A stretch of DNA of 64,000 nucleotides from Cucumis sativus (lineage: Eukaryota > Streptophyta > Magnoliopsida > Cucurbitales > Cucurbitaceae): contig NC_026659.2 of assembly GCF_000004075.3 (NCBI RefSeq), positions 12,283,473 to 12,347,472 on the forward strand, in the 5' to 3' direction. The position numbers were made by a program, and so were the translations under genes. Below are positions 12,817 through 24,534 of this stretch, piece after piece (positions within the stretch are counted from its first letter, which is position 1; the number at the start of each line of letters is the position of its first letter). The notes under the pieces were generated by a model. The model was given only the letters and a program-made list of their open reading frames with translations. It ran no database searches and had not been told where the DNA came from.

Positions 12817-14369
12817 CACCAGATTAGGAAACAACATTTTTTGAAGTATTTTGTGGGGTTTTTTTTTAATATAATTTTGTTAAACCCGAACGACACACAA
12901 GAAAATGTTAAGCGCATTCTTTTGAACAGACTTAAGCATGAAAGGGGTAAGTGAATGGTTATTTTATCACATCTAAGTATATGTGACTTGTCTTTGAGTA
13001 AGTGGATATAAATGTGTGTTTGCTTATAGGTTTCTTAGGAAGAGTTCGATATATATGTGATTGGCTCATGGAATTATGGTATTTGGTGCCATACTGCATT
13101 GGGATATGAATCTTCTTGCAATCAAATAACTGCCGAAGGTGATTATTTGCTTGTGTCCTTGGTTCACTACCTTTGAATGTTTAATATATGGATTGTGGAT
13201 TAGAGATGTATGTTTTTGCAATGTGCTATCTAATTGGTTTTTGTAATTCAGTACTGCGGTCTTCCAAAATATGGACAGCTTTGTCATACACATGGGATAA
13301 TGCTGGGCACTTCATTCAAGTAAGACGCTATAGACCTACATTGTCGCAAACCAACAATGAATGGTATGTCAATACATGTATGGCTTGCACATGAACCCTT
13401 CAATCGCTGTAGCACTTTTTTTGTTCCTGAACCTGAGTAGTTGCTGTAATCTTCCTATTCGTTTTAATAATTTGAGAGAATTGGTACATGATTATTCATA
13501 GTTCATCTTTATTGGCGATGATTGCATAATACAAACTGTTTAACTCTAAGGATTACAAATTGTCGTACATGTATTGTCGTAGGCTGTTTTGTTCTAAGGA
13601 CTAGGAACAACCCAAGAAGTTGTTCAATTTGCAGTGGCCATTTGGTTGGACGTTCTTCTTCTCCTTGATCTCTTTCTCCTCTTCTTAGGAACTTCATTTT
13701 CATTATCAGATTTGAAGAGGGACCACCATGAGTGGGGTAGTAAAATGAATAGAGAATGGGAGAGTGAGATGGGGTATGTTTTTGGTATGTGTATTCTAGA
13801 GAGAAAGAGTAGTAGTATGTTTTTGTTTACTGTGTTTGCCTAATGTAGTCCTCATGGTCTTCTCTTTTCATTTCATGGAATCAAGTGTTGAAGTTCTTGT
13901 TTGTGTTTTGTATTTTGTTGAGACGTTGATTTAGTTATTCATTGACTGTACGTATGTGTTATGGATACTTATATGCATGTTGTCTTTGTAGGTTCAACTG
14001 GAGTCGACAACTTCATGAGTTTTGTTTCAAATATCATTTCCAGAAACGAACATTCTCGGTTGGTCCAGTCAAATATATTCGAATGCTATTTAAAATATTT
14101 TTTTGATTAAGGGCTAGTATTTCGTACATGTGGATTATTGAAACTTGTATTAAGATGTACAAATATTATAAATCGTATTATAGTGTATATATATTAAAGT
14201 GATGGCTATTTTCTTGTACATTGGTGTGAAACTTGTATAATTTCAAATTTGTCATTCTCAGTTACATTATTGTCATTCTAATGGTTCGTGTAATGGTGGA
14301 GCTGCATGGAGAACAGGATAAAACTATAGGAAATTGAGAAATGTGGAACAGGAAATAAATGACGTAACA
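12817..14369. other. CACTA-1 internal region after the protease gene, no gene seen
   Basis: About 1.5 kb between the TAG of the Ulp1 domain and the subterminal array. It is T-rich, with small frames (for example 13188-13394 and 13634-13843) that show no recognisable motif. It probably holds the 3'UTR and spacer of the element. Confidence 0.55.
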
Positions 14370-14981
14370 AATAAATTTGTGATAGTTATTAGTTGTAAAT
14401 TGGAGAACGATGACAGTTATTGAACAAAATAAATTGTCACGATTGCTCTATATGTGATAGGAATAACATGTCGTCAATAGATAAACAATGACAATTTTTT
14501 TTCAAAAAAAACTGTCACGATTGCAATATATTTGACTGGAAAAAAATGTCGTCAATAGCAAAACAATGACATTTAATGTTATCGAAAAACTGTCACGATT
14601 GCACAATCGTTGACTGGAAAAAAATGTCGTCAATAACTAAACAATGACGTTTTTACAAAAAAAAAATGTCACGAATAACATATTCATGACATATAATACA
14701 TGTCACAATAAATGAATTCGTGACATTTATTTAACTGTCGTTAATAAAGAAATGATGATAGTTATCGAATGTCATAAAATAGATTATGACAGTTATTTGA
14801 AGTCGTTGAATGTTGATTAACGACATTTATTTTATGTCATAAAATAACCTATTGCGACAGTTTTCGAAAACTGTCGTCGAACGACTTTCCATGACTCCCG
14901 CTTCTATGACTGAAAATAACTGTCGCGAAATTCGTTTACGACAGTAAATAACTGTCGTTGTAGACCACTTTTGTACTAGTG
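14370..14981 (-). repeat. CACTA-1 right subterminal repeat array and terminal inverted repeat
   Basis: About 600 bp are packed with variants of TGTCACGATTGC, AATGTCGTCAATA, TGACAGTTAT and ACTGTCGT in both orientations, and end in the 34-bp inverted repeat 14948-14981. The array is longer than the left one, an asymmetry common in CACTA elements. The motifs are presumed transposase/TNPA-like binding sites. Confidence 0.85.
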
Positions 14982-14984
14982 TGC
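14982..14984. repeat. CACTA-1 right target-site duplication (TGC)
   Basis: Partner of 4839-4841. It follows the terminal CTAGTG immediately. Confidence 0.85.
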
Positions 14985-17242
14985 TAAACTGTTTTATTAT
15001 AATAAACGATTTTTGGTAAGTTAAACAATTTCCAAAACCAAAACCATTAATTTCCAAATTAAATGATATTTATCAATCGGTTTTATTGTGTGTTTTATGA
15101 CCATCAGTTGCCTCCACACTCACTATATATATTAGTCTCATTCTTCTCTTCACAAAATATATAGAAAAATGATTTCTCTCCCAAAAACTCTCTTCCAGTA
15201 TTCCAAGAATTTGGGTGTCTATTTGAGTGTTGAGAATTTCAATTAGTTTCAGTGTAAAACTAATTGAAGAACGAAACTGTTTTATCTTGGAGACGATGGA
15301 GCGATCAAATTACTTGCACAATGAGAGTAGAGCCGCGAAACGACTTAAAAAGAGTGAGATCTACTCAGCCATTTTCATAAAGTGGTTCAAGTCCTTAGTG
15401 ATCAACATATTCTTTTAGAATAACATTTTTATAAAAATTCTAAACATACACATTCTTAAAATCATCATGAGTAAACACGTTGTTTAAGAATAAATGAAAA
15501 CATAGTCATAACAAGTTTAAATCACGATAGTTTCCAATTTATATCATAAATAGCATGTACAAGTACAAACAAAGCTTGAAAATGAGCCACTCACAGTAAA
15601 AAAAACTCGATCTCATAGGATTATACGCTTTTTCCTCTTCGGTTTGGCCTGATACAAAGATTTAGATCTATCAGTTAGCTTCACAAAGCAAAACGGTTCA
15701 ACAATCTTCAAATCATTTCATAAGTCCAAGTCAAATTGTTTTAGTTTCTAAAGTCCTTGAATTCTCAGTTCGCTTTAGATTAGACTAGACTTTTCACCTA
15801 TGAACCCTTATACTTGAAAGCTAGATACTTAACCCCATGAGCATCCCACTTATTTTATACTCAACGTGACTTTTATGTAGATACGATTTTATCCCCATTA
15901 TCGATGATGCTTGAGATTTATACCCATTAAATTACCATGAGTCAAACAACTTAAACACTTCTTAAATTTTGAATTAAAGTATTCCTCAAAAGTCTTGATT
16001 TAGGCCTAAGTTTTACCTTTGGGACCTTTAAACTCCCAATCTGAACTCTTAATCCAAAGAGTATCTAGACTTGAGCCAAACTTAATGGATCCCTCAAATA
16101 ATACGCCCTTAATGGACGTCCAATATTAATAGCTTAAGAAAATTTAGATCCTTGACAAATCTCAAAGTCGAACTAACTAGTCAATAACTCAAGAACTTAT
16201 CCAAGCTTATCCAAGCTGAACTAATTCGATGCGTACCTTCAAGAATTAAACATTTCGCCAACAATTAAAATCCAATGGTAGAAGACAAAGACAAAATTGT
16301 GCACGGTTTAGTTGGAAAGGAAAATCAATTTCAAATTGGGTTCCAACTTACAACGAATCGACAAACGCCGGCTTGAAGTACTTCAACGTGTGAATTGGAA
16401 GAAAACGAAGTCAGATCTTCGACCGACTTCAAGCGCGACAAAAACAGAATGGGACTAAGGCGAACGGACGGTGGAAATATGTGGCAGTTGGCGGCGCGGA
16501 GAAGTCAAACTTCATAGAAGGGGCTGCAACCTTGACCTCAATGGCGGCGGCGTGATCGGTTCATCTTCTTCCCTATAATAACCTTAGTCGTCGCTATCCT
16601 CTACCGTTGCCGCTCATCGTTCTTGGTTTGGTGAGTTTAGGTGAGTGTTTTGAGTCCTTATTTTGAGATTTTAATACCCATTAATGTTTAATTGAGATTC
16701 TAAATTAAGTTTACTGTTGGAATTGATTTTGGTTGAATGTCTTTGGAAGGACTCTTTGGCAAAACATGAGGATTTAAGTGATGAAATTTTCCCATCAAAA
16801 GTTAAGAAAAAATTTCAATCTTCATTTGGGTAAGTTTGGTAAGCTAAGATAGTTAAATTAATAACTTTGTTGGCAAAAATTGTTAATCTAATTTTGGTTA
16901 TGCATTGGTGGAATTGTGGTTTCGTTTTCAGCAAGAAACTTATCAGAACCTAAGGTAAGGGTTCTATTATTGGATCTCCAATTCAGGGTTGGATTACTGT
17001 GTGATAATGATAATAGAACTATATGCATAACCTGTGATATGTTTGTGATGGTGAATTATCTGTATAGTCTAAGGTTACTATTCAATTGTGAAGGATAGCC
17101 ATTTGATTATTCTGCGGCTTTGCTCCTATCTTTACTTTCCATTTCTGTACTTTAATTGTAATGTTTGACTTTTATATTGTACATGGCTAAAGGCCTACAC
17201 CTATCAAATTGCAGTTTTGTTCCCTGTTAATCTACCATATCT
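14985..17242. other. Intergenic sequence right of CACTA-1, no gene supported
   Basis: 15110-15300 resembles a plant core promoter and leader: ACTATATATATTAG followed by a pyrimidine-rich stretch and ATG codons at about 15170 and 15296. The frames that follow are short (for example 15227-15418) and have no family motif. 15420-16260 is low-complexity and gene-free. 16370-16640 is GC-richer (GGCGGCGCGG, GGCGGCGGCG) and could be the edge of an old LTR or exon. I cannot assign a gene. Confidence 0.45.
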
Positions 17243-18140
17243 TTGTTGGGATATAATCCATTAACTATTATTAATAAATTTTTATTATTATAATTTCAAT
17301 AAATGTTATTGATTATATTATTAGTTTTGTCTTAATAGCCCAAATCCAATAAACTAACATCCTAAGTTATTTGATGAGTCCTAAACAGTATGTAGAAACT
17401 TACAGGAATCAGTGTTCGAGATAGCTTAATGGGTCTATAGTATATGGATAAAGTTGGGTACCTTATTCTGGTAGCACTTTGGATATGGCTTACATTGTAT
17501 TTGATACAAATGCAATTATCCAACGCATTCGTGTAGGTGACATGTGAGTTTGGTTATTATATGCAATGAGTTTGCATAAGACCGGACAACAAAATAGTAA
17601 CCACTAGATGTAACTCTGTTAACTAGTCACATTTCTATATCATTAGGATGACCTAGGTAACTTAGTCTTAATTCTAATTGAGTAAATGTATTATGAAATC
17701 TTATTCACGAGGGATTATCCTTTGACTTTCGGGTATGAGAGTGGCCAGATTACCGACCCAATATGCTTATCATTTTGGGGCAAGACCAAGTAGGGAGCTG
17801 AGAACATAATTACACAAGATGGAATTCACCTATTTCCAACTTTCGGGTAAGTAGATGAGTGTTTCCTTAAATGGTGTCTTTGGAACTTGAACAAAGGGCC
17901 CTACCCTCTCTATGGCACGAGAGAGGTTATGTTTATTGGTTGGACCATAAACAGGTTGTTCATTAGAGGAGCATTTGTATTTAAGGACTAGAGGTAACTT
18001 AGAAGAAAAACGTTAATTTGACCCAGTTCGTGTTACGAACACTCGTGAAGGACTAACTTACTGTTATTGGTCTATATCGATGGACACATAAATATATCTA
18101 CAGTGAGAAAAGTTTAGTTGTGAGTATTTAGTTGAGTGTA
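17243..18140 (+). repeat. LTR-like dispersed repeat, copy 1
   Basis: It begins TGTTGGGATATAATCC and shares an ordered set of landmarks with 48977-49870 on the same strand: a GTCTATAGTATA motif followed by ACCTTATTCTG, ACTTAGTCTTAATTCT-like, an ACCCTCTC ... AGAGAGGTT block, GGTTGGACC-TAAAC, and ACATAAATATATCTA-AGTGAG. No coding frame is present. A TG start, about 0.9 kb length and lack of genes fit a solo LTR or a non-coding LTR element. The copies are diverged, so the insertion is old. Confidence 0.65.
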
Positions 18141-18866
18141 CACATAGTTAACAAATATTGATTAATGTGGTTAATGAGTTTAGACAATTAATCCCATATT
18201 ATTGTAGCTTCTAATTTGTAGGTTCATTAAGTACCCTTTCTAGTTCATAAAAGATAATGAGATTTATTTATACTAGTTGCAATTTAAAATGTTCAAATTT
18301 AGTTTAAGCATTAGTTTAATGTATGTTGTTACATTATAAGATAATGTTTATATATTTTAATCAAAATTTATTATATAAATTTAATTTTAGATATGATTCA
18401 AAATTAATTTATGAGAGAAAACAAATTTGAATGAGTCCAAATATTAGTTTAATGTGAATTGGATCAATATTAAAACTATTGGTTTTGAGAGATATTTATA
18501 TTTGAATATGATTCAAATTTAATTCAAATTAAATATATGGTTCGTATTGCGGTTTGAGTCGATTTTGTGGTGAGGAGATAGGAGATGAAGGTAGAAGATA
18601 TAAACTCAGGGTGTTACACTATTAGTGATGACTTTAATCACTGAAATTATGGCTAATACGTCAATATGTTTTTCATGAATTTCTCATCGATAACTTAAAC
18701 TTTAAATTTCTAAATGATATAAAAGTTGATAGCATAACTTGAAATCAATAATTTATTTCAACAAAAGTTGCAATTATATCAATTTCATTTATACTATTAG
18801 CGATAGAAGCTATCTTATGGATATTGTGTTATTAGTGATTCAAAGCTATTACTGATAGCATGCTAA

Positions 18867-18868
<2 letters not shown>
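18141..18868. other. AT-rich spacer, no gene
   Basis: Mostly A/T with several CACTATTAGTGAT / TACTGATAGCA type short inverted words (18620-18866). It may include the true end of the preceding LTR-like repeat. Nothing coding was seen. Confidence 0.5.

Positions 18869-18906
<38 letters not shown>
18869..18906. repeat. Poly(T) tract, 38 bases
   Basis: An uninterrupted run of 38 T. Read on the minus strand it would be a poly(A) tail at the end of sequence lying to its right (18907 onward). This fits a retroposon or processed insertion, but I found no target duplication. Confidence 0.9.
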
Positions 18907-18907
<1 letters not shown>

Positions 18908-19293
18908 TCTTTGTAAGACCCAACCAATATCCCACTCTTGCGCCAGAAGGAAACTCCTCAAACTCTTGCCTCAACCTTACTTGACTAAACCAAATCACCA
19001 AGCCCTAAAGACCCTTTAACTAATCAAGGGGACGAGTTCAACTAGAACCTATTCCAAGATTTTGGCCTCTATGACCCGTTATCATTCATTAATGACACAT
19101 TCAAAGAACACAGAGGATGTGACACTAAGTCTTGTGGTGTCACCAAGAAGAGAAGTTCTGAAAGAGGCGGTTAATGACCCGCTCTAAAGGGGGAAGGAAA
19201 CAACCCCTGAGGTAGATGTTGAGACAAGCCTCCCCCTCACCACCAAAGCAAAGTTTACAAGTTTCAGTGCAAAATATCAAATAGAAAGAGGCA

Positions 19294-19680
19294 GTGAGGG
19301 AAGATGTATATGCCGATGATGAGGATTACACTCTCAAATTCTTTGATGATTACGTTTGCAAACCGATGAGCAGTGGATTTGAAGATGAAATCCAATGTCA
19401 AAGCAACTTCCAAGAGATGCACTTTCAGAGTCAGAAGCAGCTAGAAGACTTTAAACTAAAACTGGATAACAAAAACCATCATCATCAAGTTCAAATTGAA
19501 GGACTAAAGGCTAAAATGCAAGAGCTCATATTGCAGGAACAAGAACTCAAGGTGCAGAATCAAGTAATCATGGAAATGGTAAAACAAACCACTAGGTGGA
19601 ATGATGTTCAATTCACGTCTGCATTGCGCTATCTCTACTCAAGCATGTGTAGCATCATACCAGTGTTTGAAGTCTCAATG
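19294..19680 (+). other. Unidentified coiled-coil open frame
   Basis: The frame is open on the plus strand from a stop just before 19284 and continues to 19857. The first ~110 residues are rich in Gln, Glu and Lys with heptad-like spacing (motifs KQLEDFKLKL, LKAKMQELILQ, QEQELKVQNQVI), which suggests a coiled coil. It starts at GTG, and the nearest ATG codons are internal. The part after about 19690 is antisense to the gypsy integrase tail, so it is not independent coding sequence. It could be a gag fragment of another retroelement or a broken host exon. I do not recognise a family. Confidence 0.25.
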
Positions 19681-19689
19681 GAAATATCC

Positions 19690-22600
19690 AGACCCCTCAC
19701 ACATTACGATCATGAATTACGTGGCACCCAAGAACCTTCTCAGCAGGGAGACATGAAAAACATTGTGGATCCTAGACAATTTCTTGAGCAATTTCACCTT
19801 ATAAGGCAAACAAACCACACGTGCTATCTCATAGGGTCCTACATACCATGCGCTTAGTTTTCCTTTCCTTTCAAATTTGATTGCTCGATTCCATGTTGAT
19901 AGTTTCAGAAAAACTATCTCCCACCTTCAACTCTAACGCCCTAGGACGATTGTCTTCGTAGCTTTTCTGCCTATCACGGCAATCTTTAAATTTTCTTTGA
20001 TTAGTTTTATATTCTCTGTCGTTAATTGGACTAGCTATGGTCCATAAAGTCTCCTTTCGAACACTTCTTTCTAGCAAATTGGTGTTCTGAAATGCCTTCC
20101 GTATAGAGCCTCAAAGGATGCCATTCCGATGTTGAAATGATAACTGTTGTTCTAACAAAATTCAATCAAAAGATAAGCACTCGTCTCAACTTCGTTGGAA
20201 TTTTAGAACGCAAGCCCTCAATATATCCTCTACTGTTTGAATGGTTATTTAAGATTGACCATCCGTCTGTGAGTGGAATATAATGCTGAAGCACAACTTA
20301 GTTCTCAGCGCGTCTTGCAATTTTGACTAGAACTTGGAAGTGAACTGCAAGTCTCGATCCGAAGCTACATACAGTAGGCTTCCATATTGGCTTATAATTT
20401 TGTCAATATGCAACTTAGCCAATTATTTCAATGGAAAGGTTTGCTTAATAGAGACGAAATGGGTCGTCTTGGTGAATCTGTCCACATTTACCCAAATTCC
20501 ATTACAGCCACTTGGCATTCTGGACAATCTAAATAAGAAGTGCATGATTATATGTTTCCATTTCCATTTAGGACTGGGTAAAGGGCATAACAACCCACTA
20601 GTCTTCTGTCATCGAGGTTTGACTTGTTGGCAAATCAAACATTTGGCTACAAACTCAGCTATCTCTTGTCGCATGCCTAGCCACCAATAATAGGCTTTTA
20701 AGGTTCTACACATCTTAGTACTCCTATGGTGAATCACATAGGCTAAACTATGAGCTTCGTCCAATGTTTTTTATCCTTCAACGACTTTATGGGACGCATA
20801 GTCTTTTGTCTTTTACCAACATGTCGTGATTTCTAAACGTGTAGTCTGATCCACTTTCACACCTTACTTTCTTGGCCAACCTTCTCAACTCATGGTCTTT
20901 AGGTTGCCATCGAACAATCTTCTCTTCAAGTGTGGGCTTCACTAGAAAGCGTGTCATCAAGTTCCCAGCATTTATAACTGCTTTGAAGATTTAGTAAGGC
21001 TATTTTTCCTTCAATATTTGTGCTAGGGCCTCTTCTACTCAACGCGTTGGCTACGACGTTGGCCTTCGCAGAGTTGCACGCATAGTGCAGTCTTAATCTT
21101 TAATAAACTCCATTTAACGCCTTTGTCTTAAATTCAAGTCTTTTTAGTCAAATATATATCCCAAACTTTTATGGTCCATGAAGATGCTACATTTTTCTCT
21201 GATTAGATAGTGTCTCCATATTTTCAATGCATGGACAATGATCGCCAACTCTAAGTCATGCGTTGGGTAATTGTGTTTGTACGTTTTTAGTTGTCTGAAT
21301 GCATAGGCTTCCTTTTTTGCATCCTAAACCTTGGTGGGATGCGTTGCAAAAGGGTTCATATTCTTCTCTGGGCGTAGGCAATGTGAGAATTGGCATCTTA
21401 GTAAGTTCACATTTTAATTCTTGAAAACTCCTCTCGCAGTACTGCGACTACTCAAACTTTGTTGTATTCTTCATAAGCGTTGTCAAAGGAAGAGCTAACT
21501 TGGAAAATCCTTCCACGAATTTCTTGGTTAGCCCACAAGCCAAGAACGCTTCTCACTTCAGAAACCGTTTTAGGGGTATTCCCAAGTTTTAATCACCTTG
21601 ACCTTTTACGAGTCCACCTTCAACCCTTCTGAGGATATAATGTGCTTGAGGAACATTACTTGGTTCAGCCAGAACTCACACTTATTGAAATTTGCAAATA
21701 AATTTTCTTCAATTAAGGTTTGTAATATGATTCTTAGGTGTTTTGCTTGTCTTTTTGCTTTTTGGGAGTAGACTAAAATGTCATCTATGAAGACAATGAC
21801 AAACTGGTCCAAATAGCAATGAAATACTTTGTTCATCAATTAGTTCATAAAAGCTACTAAGGCCTTGGTTAACCTGAAAGACATTACTAAGAACTCATAA
21901 TGCTCATAGCATGTTCTGAATGTCGTCTTTTGTATGTACTCTTACTCCTTAATCCTTAATTGGTGATAGCCTGAACGCAAGTCTATCATGGAGAACACTA
22001 AGGCTCCTTTCAATTGGTCAAAGAGGTCATCTATTTGTGGCAAAGGGTACTTATTCTTGATGGTTACTTTGTTCAATTTTTGGTAGTTTATGCACAGCCT
22101 CATTGATCCATCGTTCTTCTTTATGAACAGAACATGAGCCCCTATGGTGAAGTACTATGTCTAATGTATCCTTTTTTCACAAATTCCTCTAGTTAGTTTT
22201 TCAATTCCTTCAATTCGCTCAGTGCCATGTGATAAGGGGTTTGAGAAATGAGTGTAGTTTGAGGTGCTACTTCAATCGTGAACTCAATCTCACTTATTAC
22301 GACAATGCACTCAATTCTTCTAGAAATACCTCCAAGTATTTGCAAACTATAGGCACTTTACTTGGGTTATTTTGTGGGGCCTTTGTGTTCATTATTATAC
22401 ATTCCAGGTAAGTGGTATGTCCTTTATTTACTAACCTCTTCACCTTGAGCACAAATATGATCCTCGACAATTTTACTTTCGTATCACCTATGAATTTGAT
22501 TTCAAACCTTCTAGGATCTTTTAGTACTACCTTCGTATTGGAGTAGTCCAATACCGCATGGTGGTAAGAAAATCCATTTCCAAGATCAGATCCAGTTCAT

Positions 22601-23875
22601 CAAGCTCAAATAGAATCAGATCAACATTCATCGTGACATTTCTTATCTTTACTTTGCAATCCCTACATACTAGTTCTACTAGAAACACTTCGTCCAAAGG
22701 AGGCTAATTAGTAACCCACCTTCTAAATGTTCTATCTTGTGATTTAAGGTCTTAGCATGCTAAATGAAAATAAAAGAATATCTAGCTCCAGGGTCAAACA
22801 ACACAAGAGAGTAGAAGAATCATAAACCATCAATGAACTTGTGATCACTTGAGGGATTTCTAGCCTCGCTCTGTGTCATAACACATATCTTTCCTTGTGA
22901 CTTGGGCCTTCCTAGTCCTCTGACTTTGATAGACACAACTTATATTTTGTCTTACCAGTACAACTTTTTAATAGATTGAAACACAGTCCATGGGTTATTT
23001 TGAAGTCCCACGTTTGGAAAATATTTGGCAACATGCCTTGGTTGTCCGCAACTGAAAAAGTTTTCTGGGAAGCCTCCCCTTTCCATAAAATTTGGATTAT
23101 GTTCCTCTACTGGCCTTTGTTGGGGCACATTATCCATCCACACTAAGGTACCTCCTTTTCACGGACCTCGATTCTACCTCTGAAAGCCCCTATCATGGCT
23201 AATTCTAGAACTGTATGGATGTGGGGAACAAGTCTTGAAACTTTCTCGTTGTTGGACGCCTAGCGCTTGACACCTATTCACAACACGTCGTTCGTTGCAC
23301 CTCAAGCTCCTAACACCTTGACCATATGAGTCCCTTTTCAGGATTTTGTATTTTTTTTATCATACATCGTGCATCTTTTAACCCTCATGGCAACTTCAAC
23401 TCATTTAGAAAAGTCGGACCAATCCATGTTGGTCACGATGGGTGCCAATCTCTGTTTGCAAGTCTTCTTCAAACTGATTGCACTTGCCTGTCTCATCAAT
23501 CACAAAGAATAAAGCATACATAGCCAACTTAGTAAATCGTTTTTCATACTCTGCGACAGTAATGTGGCCTTGAAACAAACTCATGAACTCGTTTCTCCTT
23601 GCATCACAGAAGGAACAAGGGTAGAACTTATCCTTAAAATCCTTTCTAAATTATTCTCATGTGATAGGGCTTTCCTTGCCTGCCCTTGCCGCTGGAGAAT
23701 CCACCAGTCTTCTATGCCATCTTTTAATAAAAACGTTGCTAATTTTACTTTTCTCTCTTCGGGGCAGTCCATCACCCTAAAAAAATTCCAACCAAATTTA
23801 ACCACTTTTTTCGCGTTAGCTAGATTAGTGGTTTCTGCAAAGGTCGTTGACCTTAATGCCTTTAGCCTCTTGATG
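19690..23875 (-). mobile_element. Gypsy-A, 3' part: decayed Ty3/gypsy gag-pol on the minus strand
   Basis: Reading leftward on the minus strand one meets gag (23875-23560), a weak zinc-knuckle region (about 23050), a protease/spacer region (22900-22300), reverse transcriptase (about 22200-21500), RNase H-like sequence, then integrase (about 20690-19690). The order is that of Ty3/gypsy. Its 5' end lies at 41053-41299 and beyond, because CACTA-2 is inserted at 23876-41052. The left LTR was not located. Confidence 0.85.
19690..23875 (-). pseudogene. Ty3/gypsy gag-pol remnant (many stops and frameshifts)
   Basis: Recognisable pieces: gag with a PEERKVKLATFLL-type segment (23907-23581), a degenerate knuckle FSCGQPRHVAKYFP (about 23050), reverse transcriptase with the catalytic FIDDILVYS motif (21839-21606) and upstream [25 protein letters not shown] sequence (about 22100), an integrase zinc region near 20640, a QTDGQS motif near 20240, and the integrase C-terminal LELKVGDSF and SRIHNVFHVSLL regions (about 19940 and 19770). 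The frame is broken many times by stops and shifts, so no polyprotein can be made. The element is old compared with everything nested in it. Confidence 0.85.
23873..23875. repeat. CACTA-2 left target-site duplication (ATG)
   Basis: ATG precedes the CACTA-derived sequence here and recurs at 41053-41055 after the other terminus. Removing one copy restores the reading frame of the gypsy gag across the insertion, which is independent support for the boundary. Confidence 0.75.
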
Positions 23876-24404
23876 CTTGATCTACGACGACAGTCATTTT
23901 CTGTCACAAATAAAATTCGTGACAGTTATTTACAGTCATAGTATCACTTGTTGTGGAAAGTTCTTCTATGACAATTTTAAAAAACTATCACAATAAGTGT
24001 TTTCATGACAAAAAATAAATGCCATTATTTAACATTTTATGACAATAAATAACCGTCATCATTTGCATATTGATGACAGTTATAAAATGTCACAAATTCG
24101 TATAATGTGCCATTTTTTCCTTGTCAAGGATATAAGAATCGTGACAGTTTTTATAAAACCAAATGTTATTGTTTCGATATTAATGACAATTATAAAGTCA
24201 CGAATTCGTATATTATGACATTTTTTTCTATCAAGTATAGATTAATCGTGACAGTTTTTATAAAATTGAATATCATTGTTTTTTATATTGACAACAGTTA
24301 CAAAATGCCATGAATTCGTATATTATGACATTTTTTTCTGTTATATATTCCTCAATTCCTGTTTTTCTTGCCACTCTTGCCATTACTCTATCAAATTCAA
24401 TGAC
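23876..24404 (-). repeat. CACTA-2 3' subterminal repeat array
   Basis: Dense variants of CGTGACAGTTATTT, ATGTCACAAATTCG, TATGACATTTTT and GATGACAGTTATAAAATG run to about 24340. They align in order with the reverse complement of 14400-14970 of CACTA-1. Confidence 0.8.
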
Positions 24405-24413
24405 AATAATATT
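24405..24413. repeat. MULE left target-site duplication (AATAATATT)
   Basis: Nine bases identical to 32696-32704. Nine-bp duplications are the hallmark of Mutator-like elements. Confidence 0.95.
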
Positions 24414-24534
24414 GGGGAATTGACAAAAATAGGCCAAAAATGGGGTAGAAAAAGAGTTTTAGGATTGATTGTAAAAAAGTTGAGATTTAGGATAAATTGG
24501 AGGTGAAATGACGAAAATACCCTCTTTTAATTTC
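24414..24534 (+). repeat. MULE left terminal inverted repeat, 121 bp
   Basis: Reverse complement of 32575-32695 with a single C/T difference near the inner end. Inside the repeat are GGCCAAAAATGGGG and GGAGGTGAAATGACG. It probably contains the promoter-proximal transposase binding site. Confidence 0.95.

Larger units (their letters stand above)
4842..14981 (+). mobile_element. CACTA-1: complete CACTA (En/Spm) DNA transposon, 10.1 kb
   Basis: The element starts CACTAGAAGAAAA and ends with the reverse complement of CACTAGTACAAAA. It is flanked on both sides by TGC (4839-4841 and 14982-14984), the 3-bp target duplication expected for the CACTA superfamily. The first 34 bp of the two ends match at about 27 positions. 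Inside are subterminal TGTC-type repeats, a TNP2 transposase gene (5952-9317) and a second gene ending in a Ulp1 protease (9682-12816), both on the plus strand. The clean ends and nearly open genes suggest a young insertion. Each gene has one single-base lesion. Confidence 0.95.

Noticed and set aside
19681..19857. C-terminal part of the plus-strand frame 19294-19857
   Set aside because: This part is antisense to the gypsy integrase tail, which has clear motifs on the minus strand.
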